From contig NZ_JACNMP010000009.1 of assembly GCF_017592335.1 (NCBI RefSeq), positions 62,001-126,000 of the forward strand: DNA of 64,000 bases, written 5' to 3'. Below, one piece after another: positions 35,203 to 43,732 of the stretch. The notes beneath the pieces are model-generated. The model had not been told where the DNA came from and did no database searches. It worked only from the letters and a program-made list of their open reading frames with translations. How positions within the stretch are numbered: the first letter of the stretch is position 1; each line of letters starts with the position of its first letter. A program made the translations under genes and the position numbers. Source of the DNA: Pseudaestuariivita rosea. Its GTDB lineage: Bacteria; Pseudomonadota; Alphaproteobacteria; Rhodobacterales; Rhodobacteraceae.

Positions 35203-36219
35203 TTAACGGAAGGGTGGCGAATAGATCAGACCACCTTCGGTCCATTGTGCATTCAGACCGCGAGCCAGACCAATCGGTGTATTTTCACCAATGTTCTTTT
35301 CAAAGATCTCGCCGTAGTTGCCGTTTGCCATAATAGCATTTTTCGCCCAGTCCGCTTCCAGACCAAGCATTTCGCCCAGATTGCCTTCGGATCCCAACAG
35401 ACGGTTCACCTCTGGGTTTTCTGTTCCTTCAGCCAGTTCTGCAACATTGGCCGATGTCACGCCCAGCTCTTCGGCTGCGATCAGGGCGTTCAGCGTCCAG
35501 CGGACGACATCGCCCCATTCTGGATCACCATGACGAACCAATGGACCAAGAGGCTCTTTCGAAACGATCTCAGGCAGGATGATGTGATCATCAGGGTTTT
35601 CGAAAGTTGCCCGTGTGGCAGCCAGGCCCGATGCGTCTGTCGTGTAAACGTCACAGGCGCCTGCCAGATACTGTTGCTGTGCTTCAGCATTGGTTTCGAT
35701 TGGAACGGGTTCGTATTCCAGGTTGTTCTCTTCAAAGAAGTCAGCCAGGTTCAGTTCGGTTGTCGTACCGGTCTGGATACAAACTGTAGCGCCGTTCAGC
35801 TCCTTGGCGGACGATACGCCAAGTGATGCAGGCACCATAAAGCCCTGACCATCGTAATAGTTGATGCCGATGAATTCGAACTTCAGATCCACGTCGCGTG
35901 AAAATGTCCAGGTCGTATTCCGGGCCAGCATATCGATTTCACCCGAAGCCAGCGCAGTAAAGCGTGTTTTACCGGTTGTTGGTATAAATTCGACCGCAGT
36001 CGGATCACCAAACACAGCGGCAGCAACAGCACGGCAGACTGAAACGTCGAACCCCTGCCACTGGCCATTAGCGTCTGGCGCACCGAAACCGGCAAGACCG
36101 GTGACAACACCACAGTTCAGTGTGCCGCGCGCCTTGACATCGTCAAGCGTTCCCGCAGCAGCTGCGCCGGCCACAAGACCGACGGCTGTCAGTGTGCCAA
36201 GAAAAATGGTTTTTTTCAT
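35203..36219 (-). CDS. bztA: general L-amino-acid ABC transporter substrate-binding protein
   Basis: Periplasmic binding protein of 338 residues. The signal peptide ends near AGAAAAG. The mature start TLDDVKARGTLNCGVVTGLAGFGAPDANGQWQGFDVSVCRAVAAAVFG is the AapJ/BztA signature, and two Cys in the mature chain probably pair. The ATG at 36219 follows GGAAGAGGTAAAC. It is the first gene of the operon. It supplies polar and acidic amino acids to the BztBC permease. Confidence 0.95.
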   Translation of the reverse strand: MKKTIFLGTLTAVGLVAGAAAAGTLDDVKARGTLNCGVVTGLAGFGAPDANGQWQGFDVSVCRAVAAAVFGDPTAVEFIPTTGKTRFTALASGEIDMLARNTTWTFSRDVDLKFEFIGINYYDGQGFMVPASLGVSSAKELNGATVCIQTGTTTELNLADFFEENNLEYEPVPIETNAEAQQQYLAGACDVYTTDASGLAATRATFENPDDHIILPEIVSKEPLGPLVRHGDPEWGDVVRWTLNALIAAEELGVTSANVAELAEGTENPEVNRLLGSEGNLGEMLGLEADWAKNAIMANGNYGEIFEKNIGENTPIGLARGLNAQWTEGGLIYSPPFR

Positions 36220-36438
36220 GTTTACCTCTTCCTGATTATCCACCCCTGTCCAGGGCGGTTCATTTCCAGACCCTGTCAGTCCAGACGTGATCCGTTGAAG
36301 GGCCTCACCCCTTCGGCGTCACAACATTGGGCAAATTCATTGTCAATCGTCAAGTCCGCTTCATGGTCCGATGCATAACTTTTGAGCATTTATTTCGCTT
36401 ATGCAAAAACAATCTGCCGCAACACTGTGCAATTGGGA

Positions 36439-37149
36439 TCAATTCTGCGTCAAATTGTAAAAACGATGGGCATGCAGGAAGGCGTTGCGTTTGTTTTGGG
36501 CAGTTTCGGCGGCTTCTTCATCAACGCCCCATTGTTCGATCTGCCAGTCTTCATCGATTCTTGACAGCTGCCAAAGGGCCGACGGATCGAAATGATCATG
36601 CGTTGCAGCCAGTCCAATAACAACCGATCCGGTCAGGCTGACCAGATCGTGAACTGCCGTCAGCGCAAAATCGTCGAAGGAATGCACCTTATCTGACAGT
36701 ACCCTGATCGCATCGGGTGGCTGGGTGTGATACATGACCCCGCTAACAGGCTGCAAACGCGCACCATAGGTTTCTGCGGCCCAATCCAGCAGTGGGTCCC
36801 AGCCATTCATTTGCCGGTCAATCAGACCCACTGGTTCAGCCGCGCGGTAGCACAGCAAATCCGTTTCCGCATAGGCTGCGATCAGGTCGGCGACCTCTGA
36901 CTTCTGACTGGCAACCTTGTCGATTGCAGCATTGGCCGACCGCGTAAACGGCATTGAAAGCGGGTCGACAAGGTCATTCTGGCGCTGCCATTCATCAGCG
37001 ATAGCTTTGGCCAATGCTTCGGTCGGAACGACCAATGGGCGCTTTGCTGGTGTCTTTAGATGCCGGCCATCCAGTACGACGGTAAAGCCCGCGCCATCAG
37101 CCACAACATCAGCTGACGTCCAGAACCGTTTCTGTTTCCACTCGCTCAC
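36439..37149 (-). CDS. ATP12-family F1-ATPase assembly chaperone
   Basis: A 236-residue protein of the ATP12 family, which in mitochondria binds the F1 alpha subunit before assembly; alphaproteobacteria carry a cytoplasmic homologue. Typical segments are KRFWTSADVVADGAGFTVVLDGRHLKTPAKRPLVVP, AIADEWQRQ and the PFTRSANAAIDKV block. The Asp/Glu-rich C-terminal part (GWDPLLDWAAETYGA) is conserved too. The ATG overlaps the HAD phosphatase stop, so it ends the RluC-HAD-ATP12 operon. Confidence 0.93.
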   Translation of the reverse strand: MSEWKQKRFWTSADVVADGAGFTVVLDGRHLKTPAKRPLVVPTEALAKAIADEWQRQNDLVDPLSMPFTRSANAAIDKVASQKSEVADLIAAYAETDLLCYRAAEPVGLIDRQMNGWDPLLDWAAETYGARLQPVSGVMYHTQPPDAIRVLSDKVHSFDDFALTAVHDLVSLTGSVVIGLAATHDHFDPSALWQLSRIDEDWQIEQWGVDEEAAETAQNKRNAFLHAHRFYNLTQN

Positions 37150-37823
37150 GCGACCCTCTTTTCAAGCGCTTCCGCCAAGGATTGATAATCGGAAACAATG
37201 GTACCTGCACCCGCCTGCCGCAGATGCTGTTCCGGGTGACAGCCCCAGGTCACACCAATTGTGTCCACCTGCGCGGCCCGCCCCATTTCCATATCAAAGC
37301 TTGTGTCGCCAATCATCACAGTCCGCTCGGCCATCGCGCCAGTTTCTGACAAAGCCGTCAGGATCATAGACGGATGGGGTTTTGAAGGATGATGATCGGC
37401 CACCTGTTCGGTTACGAAATAATCGCGCAGATCATGACCATCCAGCAGCACATCCAAACCACGGCGCGACTTTCCCGTGGCAATGCCCAACAATACATTC
37501 GGACGGTCGCGCAGATCGTCCAAAACCTGCTGAGCACCGGGATAAAGTGGCGAGGTCATCTTGATATCGCCTTCGGATCGCAGGCGGGCATAGGCGTCTT
37601 TATAAGCCTCGACCATCATCACCTGCTGCTGGTCTGATGTACCCGCCGCCAGCCGCGCCATCGCAACGGGTAACGAAAGCCCCACAATGGACAGGATCTG
37701 GCCCCGCGTCGGGACAGGCCGTTCGATTGTTTTGAACGCAATCGTCATTGCAGCAACGATATCGCCCTGACTGTCAACCAATGTTCCATCGACATCAAAA
37801 AGGATCAGGTAGGGATCCGACAT
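37146..37823 (-). CDS. HAD-superfamily hydrolase (phosphoglycolate-phosphatase-like)
   Basis: Cytoplasmic phosphatase of 225 residues. HAD motif I is FDVDGTLVDS (nucleophile first Asp), motif II is the GIATGKS region, and motif III/IV is KPHP plus MIGDTSFDMEM. The helical cap is of the small alpha type found in Gph. I chose the ATG at 37823, which overlaps the RluC-like stop; the upstream in-frame codon is GTG. Its substrate is not certain; phosphoglycolate is one option. It is often found next to the pseudouridine synthase in this family. Confidence 0.88.
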   Translation of the reverse strand: MSDPYLILFDVDGTLVDSQGDIVAAMTIAFKTIERPVPTRGQILSIVGLSLPVAMARLAAGTSDQQQVMMVEAYKDAYARLRSEGDIKMTSPLYPGAQQVLDDLRDRPNVLLGIATGKSRRGLDVLLDGHDLRDYFVTEQVADHHPSKPHPSMILTALSETGAMAERTVMIGDTSFDMEMGRAAQVDTIGVTWGCHPEQHLRQAGAGTIVSDYQSLAEALEKRVA

Positions 37824-38866
37824 CACACAATATCCTCAAACGGATCGGCGGGTACGTCAGACGGGCTCCAACCGAATGTGTCCCACGTGCGCGCCATATG
37901 ATCGGGCAACGGCGCCGTCAGTGACAAACGCGCACCTGTCACGGGATGGGTCAGCGACAAAGATCGCGCGTGCAGGTGCAATTTGCGAGAGATATCCCCG
38001 CCCAGTTGCGCGCCCCATCCATCGCCCAGATTTTCCTGACCCGAACCACCGTATTTTCCATCACCAACAATAGGATGGCCCAGTTCAGCCATATGCGCGC
38101 GCAACTGATGGGTACGGCCCGTAACCGGCACCAGGGCAACCCAGGCCGCCCGTTTGGCAAGGCTGCTGAGCACGGCATAATCGGTCGTCGCATATTTTGC
38201 GCCGGGTGTGTCATCGACCTGGTCGGGGTGAATACACAGCATCTTTTCAGCCTCACCCTGTCGACCATGCCCCGGCGCCTTGACCAGACCATAACGCACC
38301 GTGCCCATATTTGGGCTGGGGACACCGGCGACGATCGCCCAATAGATCTTGCGGGTATCACGGGCGCGGAACGCTTCGGTCAACGCACCCGCCATCGCGC
38401 GGGTCCGGGCCAGCAGCAAAACACCGGATGTGTCTTTATCCAACCGGTGGACCAGCCGCGGCTTATCCTCAAACCCGAATTTCAACGCCTCTGCCATACC
38501 ATCGATGTGCCGGACCTGTTTGCTGCCACCCTGCGTTGGCAGACCCGGCGGTTTGTTCAAAGCTATTAGGTGATCATCGCGGTAAATCACGCAGGACCGG
38601 ATTAGTTCAGCATCAGCATCATTGACCGTAGGCTTCGGGTTTGATGTGACCTGCCCCGGTTCCGGCAATGGCGGCACGCGCACCGACTGCCCCACTACGA
38701 CCCGGGTTGAGGATTTGACGCGACCACCATCGACCCGCAATTCGCCCTTGCGACACATCTTTTCGATCCGGCTTTGCGCCAGATGCGGAAAGCGTCGGCG
38801 CAACCAGCGATCCACACGCTGATCGGCCTCATCCTCGGTCACGGTCAGGGTCTGCACGCCACTCAT
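37823..38866 (-). CDS. RluC-family ribosomal large-subunit pseudouridine synthase
   Basis: RNA-modifying enzyme of 347 residues. The N-terminal S4 RNA-binding domain (DEADQRVDRWLRRRFPHLAQSRIEKMCRKGELRVDG) precedes the catalytic domain with RLVHRLDKDTSGVLLLA, where the Asp of HRLDKDTSG is the nucleophile. PVTGRTHQLRAHMAELGHPIVGDGKYG is the second family motif. It probably isomerises uridines in 23S rRNA in the RluC/RluD manner. The stop overlaps the HAD gene start, and it overlaps crcB by 4 bp. Confidence 0.93.
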   Translation of the reverse strand: MSGVQTLTVTEDEADQRVDRWLRRRFPHLAQSRIEKMCRKGELRVDGGRVKSSTRVVVGQSVRVPPLPEPGQVTSNPKPTVNDADAELIRSCVIYRDDHLIALNKPPGLPTQGGSKQVRHIDGMAEALKFGFEDKPRLVHRLDKDTSGVLLLARTRAMAGALTEAFRARDTRKIYWAIVAGVPSPNMGTVRYGLVKAPGHGRQGEAEKMLCIHPDQVDDTPGAKYATTDYAVLSSLAKRAAWVALVPVTGRTHQLRAHMAELGHPIVGDGKYGGSGQENLGDGWGAQLGGDISRKLHLHARSLSLTHPVTGARLSLTAPLPDHMARTWDTFGWSPSDVPADPFEDIV

Positions 38867-39240
38867 GCAAACGCCCCCCGTCCGATCATCACGCCGACAA
38901 AAAGTGCCAGCAACGAAACTACAACCGATCCCAGGACATAGCCTGCTGCTGCGGCCATGTCGCCGCGTTCATAAAGGCTGAAAGCATCCAGCGAAAAGGC
39001 AGAAAACGTCGTGAACCCGCCCAGTAGACCAATCATGACGAAAGGACCAAGGTGGGTTGCTGCACGTTCAGCCGCATAGACGACAAATACACCCATCAGA
39101 AATGATCCAAGACCATTTACCAGCATTGTTGCCCAAGGGAAGCCGGGGCCCACGACGCGCAGCATCGCAATGCCTGTCAGATACCGGCAACCTGCACCAA
39201 TCGCGCCACCGGCAGCCACTTGTATCAGGGTCATCCACAT
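38863..39240 (-). CDS. crcB: fluoride efflux channel CrcB (Fluc)
   Basis: A small membrane protein of 125 residues with four helices. GGAIGAGCRYLTG and the signature GGFTTFSAFSLDAF, which lines the fluoride pore, are clear. Fluc channels are dual-topology dimers that export fluoride. The start is ATG 39240 or 39234. It is the third gene of the RarA-CrcB-RluC block and overlaps the next gene by 4 bp. Confidence 0.95.
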   Translation of the reverse strand: MWMTLIQVAAGGAIGAGCRYLTGIAMLRVVGPGFPWATMLVNGLGSFLMGVFVVYAAERAATHLGPFVMIGLLGGFTTFSAFSLDAFSLYERGDMAAAAGYVLGSVVVSLLALFVGVMIGRGAFA

Positions 39241-39272
39241 GCGCCCGTCTGTCCACGGTTAGGCCAGCGATG

Positions 39273-40580
39273 TCAACTCTGGCGCTTAGTGCGCAGCTTG
39301 ACAAAGTAATCCAGCCGACGCTTCAGTTCACGCTCAAACCCGCGTTCCACCGGGTGATAGAACACGGGGCGCTTCATACCATCGGGAAAATAATCCTGAC
39401 CCGAAAAGCCATCCTCGGCATCGTGGTCATAGTCATACCCGGCACCATATCCCTGATCTTTCATCAACGCGGTTGGCGCATTCAGGATATGCTTGGGCGG
39501 AGGATTTGAGCCGGTTTTCTTGGCGGACTTCATCGCCTCTTTATAAGCCACATAGCCCGCATTCGACTTTGGCGCCAAAGCCAGATAGGCCACAGCCTGC
39601 CCCAAGGCCAGTTCACCTTCAGGGCTGCCAAGACGTTCGTAGATCTCCCAAGCCTGCAAGCAAAGCGCCTGCGCTTGCGGGTCGGCCAGCCCGATATCCT
39701 CAATCGCCATGCGCGTGATCCGACGGGCCAGATAACGCGGGTCTTCGCCGCCGTCCAGCATCCGCGCCAGCCAATAAAGTGCTGCGTCCGGGTCCGACCC
39801 GCGCACAGATTTATGCAAGGCCGAGATCAGGTTGTAGTGTGCATCGCCTGATTTGTCATATTGTGCGGCGCGGCGCATCAATCGTGTGGTTAACGCATCT
39901 GTGTCAAGCTTGTCGGTCGCGTTCCAGGCCATGACCTGTTCAGTCAGATTTAGCAGCGCCCGTCCGTCGCCATCAGCCATATTCAACAGCGCCTCACGGG
40001 CCTGGCCTGTAAGTGGTAATGGTTTCTGCAGCTCTTTTTCCGCCCTTTGCGCCAACAGTTCAAGATGCGCGGGCGTCAACCGCTCAAGCACGATAACCTG
40101 TGCCCGGCTCAGCACCGCTGCATTCAGCTCAAAAGACGGATTTTCTGTTGTGGCCCCAACCAGAAGAATCGTTCCATCCTCCATATGAGGCAAGAAACCA
40201 TCCTGCTGTGCTTTGTTGAAACGGTGGATTTCGTCGACGAACAACAGCGTCCCACGCCCTTGGGAACGGCGCAGCTTGGCGGCCTCAAACACTTTGCGCA
40301 GATCAGGAACACCGGTAAAAATAGCACTGATCTGGACGAAATGCAGGTCGGTTTCATCGGCCAGCAGACGGGCAATGGTCGTTTTACCCACGCCGGGCGG
40401 CCCCCACAGAATGATCGATGATAGCGCACCCGAAGTCAGCATCGTACCAAGCGGACCATCGGGCCCAAGCACCTTGTCCTGGCCAATGACCTCAGACAGC
40501 GCTTTGGGCCGCAGCCTATCCGCCAGGGGGCGCGGGGCGGTGTCGGGCGTTTGAGCCGCGGTATCGAAAAGATCAGCCAT
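39273..40580 (-). CDS. rarA: replication-associated recombination protein A (RarA/MgsA AAA+ ATPase)
   Basis: Cytoplasmic AAA+ ATPase of 435 residues that acts at stalled replication forks, interacting with SSB. Family landmarks are RPLADRLRPKALSEVIGQDKVLG, Walker A GPPGVGKTT, Walker B LLFVDEIHRFNKAQQD, the sensor GATTENPSFELNAA, and the C-terminal domain with SVRGSDPDAALYWLARMLDGGEDPRYLARR. It is full-length. It begins the RarA-CrcB-RluC-HAD-ATP12 run on the minus strand. Confidence 0.96.
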   Translation of the reverse strand: MADLFDTAAQTPDTAPRPLADRLRPKALSEVIGQDKVLGPDGPLGTMLTSGALSSIILWGPPGVGKTTIARLLADETDLHFVQISAIFTGVPDLRKVFEAAKLRRSQGRGTLLFVDEIHRFNKAQQDGFLPHMEDGTILLVGATTENPSFELNAAVLSRAQVIVLERLTPAHLELLAQRAEKELQKPLPLTGQAREALLNMADGDGRALLNLTEQVMAWNATDKLDTDALTTRLMRRAAQYDKSGDAHYNLISALHKSVRGSDPDAALYWLARMLDGGEDPRYLARRITRMAIEDIGLADPQAQALCLQAWEIYERLGSPEGELALGQAVAYLALAPKSNAGYVAYKEAMKSAKKTGSNPPPKHILNAPTALMKDQGYGAGYDYDHDAEDGFSGQDYFPDGMKRPVFYHPVERGFERELKRRLDYFVKLRTKRQS

Positions 40581-40633
40581 AGGGTATAGTTACGTCTTAT
40601 GCCGCGCGGGTAAAAGGGCTGGTGTATCTTGCG

Positions 40634-41452
40634 CTAAATCAGCACCCTGTGTTCCGGTTGTCCCGCGACATCAATTTCTATGCAAAATGTCTTGCCGTCA
40701 TGGTCTTGCGGGTCTTTCAGACCAATCGTAGCCGATGTCGCAAACAGTTTGTCATCGGCCAGCGCGGGGCAGGAAATCTGACTGGCTGGAAATTCGACTG
40801 CCCTTAGAAACGAACCATCCTGATCATAGGCCGCAACCCGCGACACACCCCATTGCGCGCACCACAAGACCCCATCCTGATCCACCACTGCGCCATCGGG
40901 GTTCAATCCCTTGCCCCGCAGATCAATATGCGCCCTGGGCGCATCTTTGGGCCAACCATCATAGTCTAATGGTTGACGCATGATCCGCTGTGTCGGGGTG
41001 TCGGTGAAATAGGCGTAATGCCCATCCGGCGTAAAGCAAATCGCGTTCGAGATCGTGATGGGGGCAAAAAGCTGACGCAACTCACCCTTATAATATCGGT
41101 AAATCGCGCCCGCATCCGGTTCAGCGTTTTTGCCCATCGTGCCGATCCAAAACCCACCCCAGGGGTCAGAACGCCCATCGTTTGAACGCGTAATTGGGTT
41201 TTGGGCCTCAAGATCACAAACATGCACGCGATGGCCCGTCGTTAGATCAAACGTGAACAGCGCGGTTTCCGACGCCACGAGTAAACGATCCTGATCGACC
41301 CAACCGGCGGCAGAGACATGTTCGTCAAACTGCCACTCTTGCCCTTTGGTTAGCAACTTTTTCGATAGAATATCAAACCAGAACAATTGGTTACGCTTGG
41401 GGTGCCAAAGCGGTCCCTCACCCAGTTTGCACGAACGGTCATCGTAGATCAT
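40634..41452 (-). CDS. SMP-30/gluconolactonase family lactonase
   Basis: A 272-residue six-bladed propeller lactonase. LGEGPLWHPKRNQLFWFDI at the N-terminus carries the metal-ligand Glu, and NPDGAVVDQDGVLWCAQWGVSRVAAYD and TRSNDGRSDPWGGFWIGTM carry the Asn and Asp ligands. In this operon the likely substrate is galactono- or arabinonolactone, giving the free aldonate for the IlvD-type dehydratase. The ATG overlaps the aldolase stop (ATGA). It is the last gene of the galactose catabolic operon. Confidence 0.9.
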   Translation of the reverse strand: MIYDDRSCKLGEGPLWHPKRNQLFWFDILSKKLLTKGQEWQFDEHVSAAGWVDQDRLLVASETALFTFDLTTGHRVHVCDLEAQNPITRSNDGRSDPWGGFWIGTMGKNAEPDAGAIYRYYKGELRQLFAPITISNAICFTPDGHYAYFTDTPTQRIMRQPLDYDGWPKDAPRAHIDLRGKGLNPDGAVVDQDGVLWCAQWGVSRVAAYDQDGSFLRAVEFPASQISCPALADDKLFATSATIGLKDPQDHDGKTFCIEIDVAGQPEHRVLI

Positions 41453-42051
41453 CTGACCAGCGCATCATAAGTGGCCACCAGATCATGCGCCCGTGTCGCA
41501 ATATCACCAAGACTCATTCCCGGTTTATAAAGCGCAGATCCGATACCAAAGCCATCCGCTTCAGCATCGATCCAGTCGGCCAGTGTATCGGCACTGACGC
41601 CCCCAACGGCATAAACCTTTGTGCCCACTGGCAAAACCGCACGCAAAGCTTTCAGGCCAGTAATGCCTGCCAGATCACCAGGGAACAGCTTCAACCCATC
41701 AGCCCCGGCCCTAAGCGCCGCAAAGGCCTCGGTCGCCGTAAAAATCCCAGGATAGCTCAGCATCCCCACATCTTTGGTCGCATGTATCACATCGGGGTCG
41801 CAGTTGGGCGATACGATCAGCTTTCCCCTGACACGCGCAACCTGCTGGACCTCATCCACGGTCAGAACGGTGCCCGCACCAATCAGCGCATGGTCCTCGA
41901 AAGCATCCACAAGTTTTCCGATACTGATCAAAGGATCAGGCGAATTCAACGGCACTTCGATCTGGGTGATACCCGCATCAATCAGCGCCTGCCCCACATC
42001 AATAGCCTGATCCGGTGTCAGTCCTCGCAGAATGGCAATGAACGGGCGCAT
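41449..42051 (-). CDS. dgoA: 2-dehydro-3-deoxy-6-phosphogalactonate aldolase
   Basis: Class I aldolase of 200 residues that splits KDPGal into pyruvate and glyceraldehyde 3-phosphate. AILRGLTPDQAIDVGQALIDAGI and TQIEVPLNSPDPL are typical of the DgoA branch of the KDPG/KHG aldolases, and KLIVSPNCDPDVI and LKLFPGDLAGI hold the Schiff-base and phosphate regions. The start overlaps the kinase stop by one base. It is the last chemical step of the De Ley-Doudoroff route here. Confidence 0.93.
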   Translation of the reverse strand: MRPFIAILRGLTPDQAIDVGQALIDAGITQIEVPLNSPDPLISIGKLVDAFEDHALIGAGTVLTVDEVQQVARVRGKLIVSPNCDPDVIHATKDVGMLSYPGIFTATEAFAALRAGADGLKLFPGDLAGITGLKALRAVLPVGTKVYAVGGVSADTLADWIDAEADGFGIGSALYKPGMSLGDIATRAHDLVATYDALVR

Positions 42052-42968
42052 TATCCAGTGTCCTTCATAGTCATATAAGCCTTTGTTAATCCACCCAAAG
42101 TCATCCGGTCTGCATTCGTCACAGTGGCCTCAACGCCTTGTGCCCGCAGGGCGGCGGCATAGCGCCCGGAAATACTCGAAGAACCGATAATCGCTATCTG
42201 CTGCCCAAGCCAATAAGGCCGGGCCGCTGCCAGTTCTGCCCCGATCAGTAACCCTGAGAGATAGGCACAGGCTTGACCTGGCGCGCGGTCGTGCAGCAGA
42301 TCATCGGCGCGAATGGAAAATAGCCGCGCGGCGATGGCTTCGGGTCGGGAAATTGCCTCCGACACGGCGGTTTGAAAGGCGTCATCGTCCCAGCCATCGG
42401 TATCAATGGAATGACGCAGCACGCTGTGATGGGTTAGCAGATCAAACAGCTCGCCCGTCAGAAAGGTCTTGAAACTGATGATCTCATCCGCGCTGATCTG
42501 CACCCATTTCGTGTGTGTTCCGGGCAGGCAGATAACGCCATCCCAATTTTTGTTCAGGCTTAGGAAACCGGCGATTTGCGTTTCTTCGCCGCGCATCACG
42601 TCTGCGGGATCTTTTTGGCAGACGCCGGGGATGACATACACCTGAAGACGGGGATCTTGCAAAAAGTTGACAGCTGTCAACTGATTAACAAAAGGTTTAC
42701 AAGGGGTTGTCTGATACGGCGCTTCGACCCAGCCCTGACGCGCGCCGACCATGCCGCAGGCGATCACCGGTGTTGTACCAGACCCAAGCCAATCGCCGAT
42801 CAGATTCAGCAAGGCAGGCTCAAATCCATCGCGGGTCAGTTTGCCCATGCCTTGATCAGACACCGCCTGATCCAGAACCGTTCCACTGGCGGTCATTACC
42901 CAGACCCGCAGGTTTGACGTGCCCCAGTCGACCGCGAACCAGTCGGGATATGATTTATCCTGTGACAT
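42051..42968 (-). CDS. dgoK: 2-dehydro-3-deoxygalactonokinase
   Basis: Kinase of 305 residues that phosphorylates 2-keto-3-deoxygalactonate. FAVDWGTSNLRVWVM is the ATP phosphate-1 motif, VIACGMVGARQGW is a DgoK hallmark, and GVICLPGTHTKWVQI precedes the substrate site. The family is compact compared with FGGY kinases. It overlaps the SDR gene by one base, within a tightly packed operon. Confidence 0.94.
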   Translation of the reverse strand: MSQDKSYPDWFAVDWGTSNLRVWVMTASGTVLDQAVSDQGMGKLTRDGFEPALLNLIGDWLGSGTTPVIACGMVGARQGWVEAPYQTTPCKPFVNQLTAVNFLQDPRLQVYVIPGVCQKDPADVMRGEETQIAGFLSLNKNWDGVICLPGTHTKWVQISADEIISFKTFLTGELFDLLTHHSVLRHSIDTDGWDDDAFQTAVSEAISRPEAIAARLFSIRADDLLHDRAPGQACAYLSGLLIGAELAAARPYWLGQQIAIIGSSSISGRYAAALRAQGVEATVTNADRMTLGGLTKAYMTMKDTG

Positions 42969-43732
42969 CAGCCCGTTACCACCACGCCGCCATCGATGAC
43001 CAATGCTTGTCCTGTCATCATTTTCGATGCCTTTGAGGCAAGAAAAAGTGCGCCGCCGACAATATCATCAGGCTCAAGCGGGTCTTTCAGACATTGACGA
43101 TCCAGATGGGCGGCCAGACCTTCTTCGGTCACCCACATATCCTTTTGCTTCTGCGTCAACACCCAACCGGGGGCCAGCGCATTGACGCGTATTTTGTCGG
43201 GGCCGAATTCACGGGCCAGACTGCGCGTCATGCCGTTGATCCCGGAATTCGCGGTGGTATAGGCGGGATAGCCGGTGTTGCCCATCATATAGCTGATCGA
43301 TGTGAAGTTGATGATCGACCCGCCGCCTGCGTCGCGCATGCCACCGATCACGGCCTGACAGGCAAAGAAATAGGCTTTCAGATTAATGGCTTGGGACCAG
43401 TTCCAGAAATCCTCGGTCACCTCTTCGGTGGTGTGGCGTTTGTCGTTGGCGGCGTTGTTGACCAGCGTAGTGATCGGTCCATGGGCCTGCGCGGCCTTTG
43501 CGATGGCATGTTTCAGCGCGGAGATATCAGTGATGTCGCATTGGATGAACAGGGGTCTGACCCCATGTTTCTGTTCCATCTCATCACAAAAGGTGGTGGC
43601 ATCCGAGCGCCCGACAAACGCGACCTTGGCGTCTTGTTTCAGGAAACCTTCGGTCAGGAACGCACCGATGCCGGATCCGCCGCCGGTGATGAAAACGGAT
43701 GTATCTTTCAGATCAGGGAAAACAGCGGTCAT
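42968..43732 (-). CDS. SDR-family oxidoreductase, catalytic lysine replaced
   Basis: A 254-residue short-chain dehydrogenase. The cofactor motif TGGGSGIGAF (residues about 16-25), the NNAAN motif and the catalytic Ser145-Tyr158 pair are visible. The usual Tyr-x3-Lys reads Tyr158-Thr-Thr-Ala-Asn162, so the lysine is Asn (codon at 43247-43249). Otherwise the length and C-terminus (VLTQKQKDMW, MTGQALVIDGGVVVTG) are normal for the family. From context it should be a galactose or arabinose 1-dehydrogenase or a related sugar-acid dehydrogenase. The lysine loss leaves activity uncertain. One-base overlaps on both sides tie it to the operon. Confidence 0.88.
   Translation of the reverse strand: MTAVFPDLKDTSVFITGGGSGIGAFLTEGFLKQDAKVAFVGRSDATTFCDEMEQKHGVRPLFIQCDITDISALKHAIAKAAQAHGPITTLVNNAANDKRHTTEEVTEDFWNWSQAINLKAYFFACQAVIGGMRDAGGGSIINFTSISYMMGNTGYPAYTTANSGINGMTRSLAREFGPDKIRVNALAPGWVLTQKQKDMWVTEEGLAAHLDRQCLKDPLEPDDIVGGALFLASKASKMMTGQALVIDGGVVVTG

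Noticed and set aside
36220-36438. small gene between bztA and the ATP12 gene
   Set aside because: Only short overlapping frames without ribosome sites; treated as promoter region of bztA.
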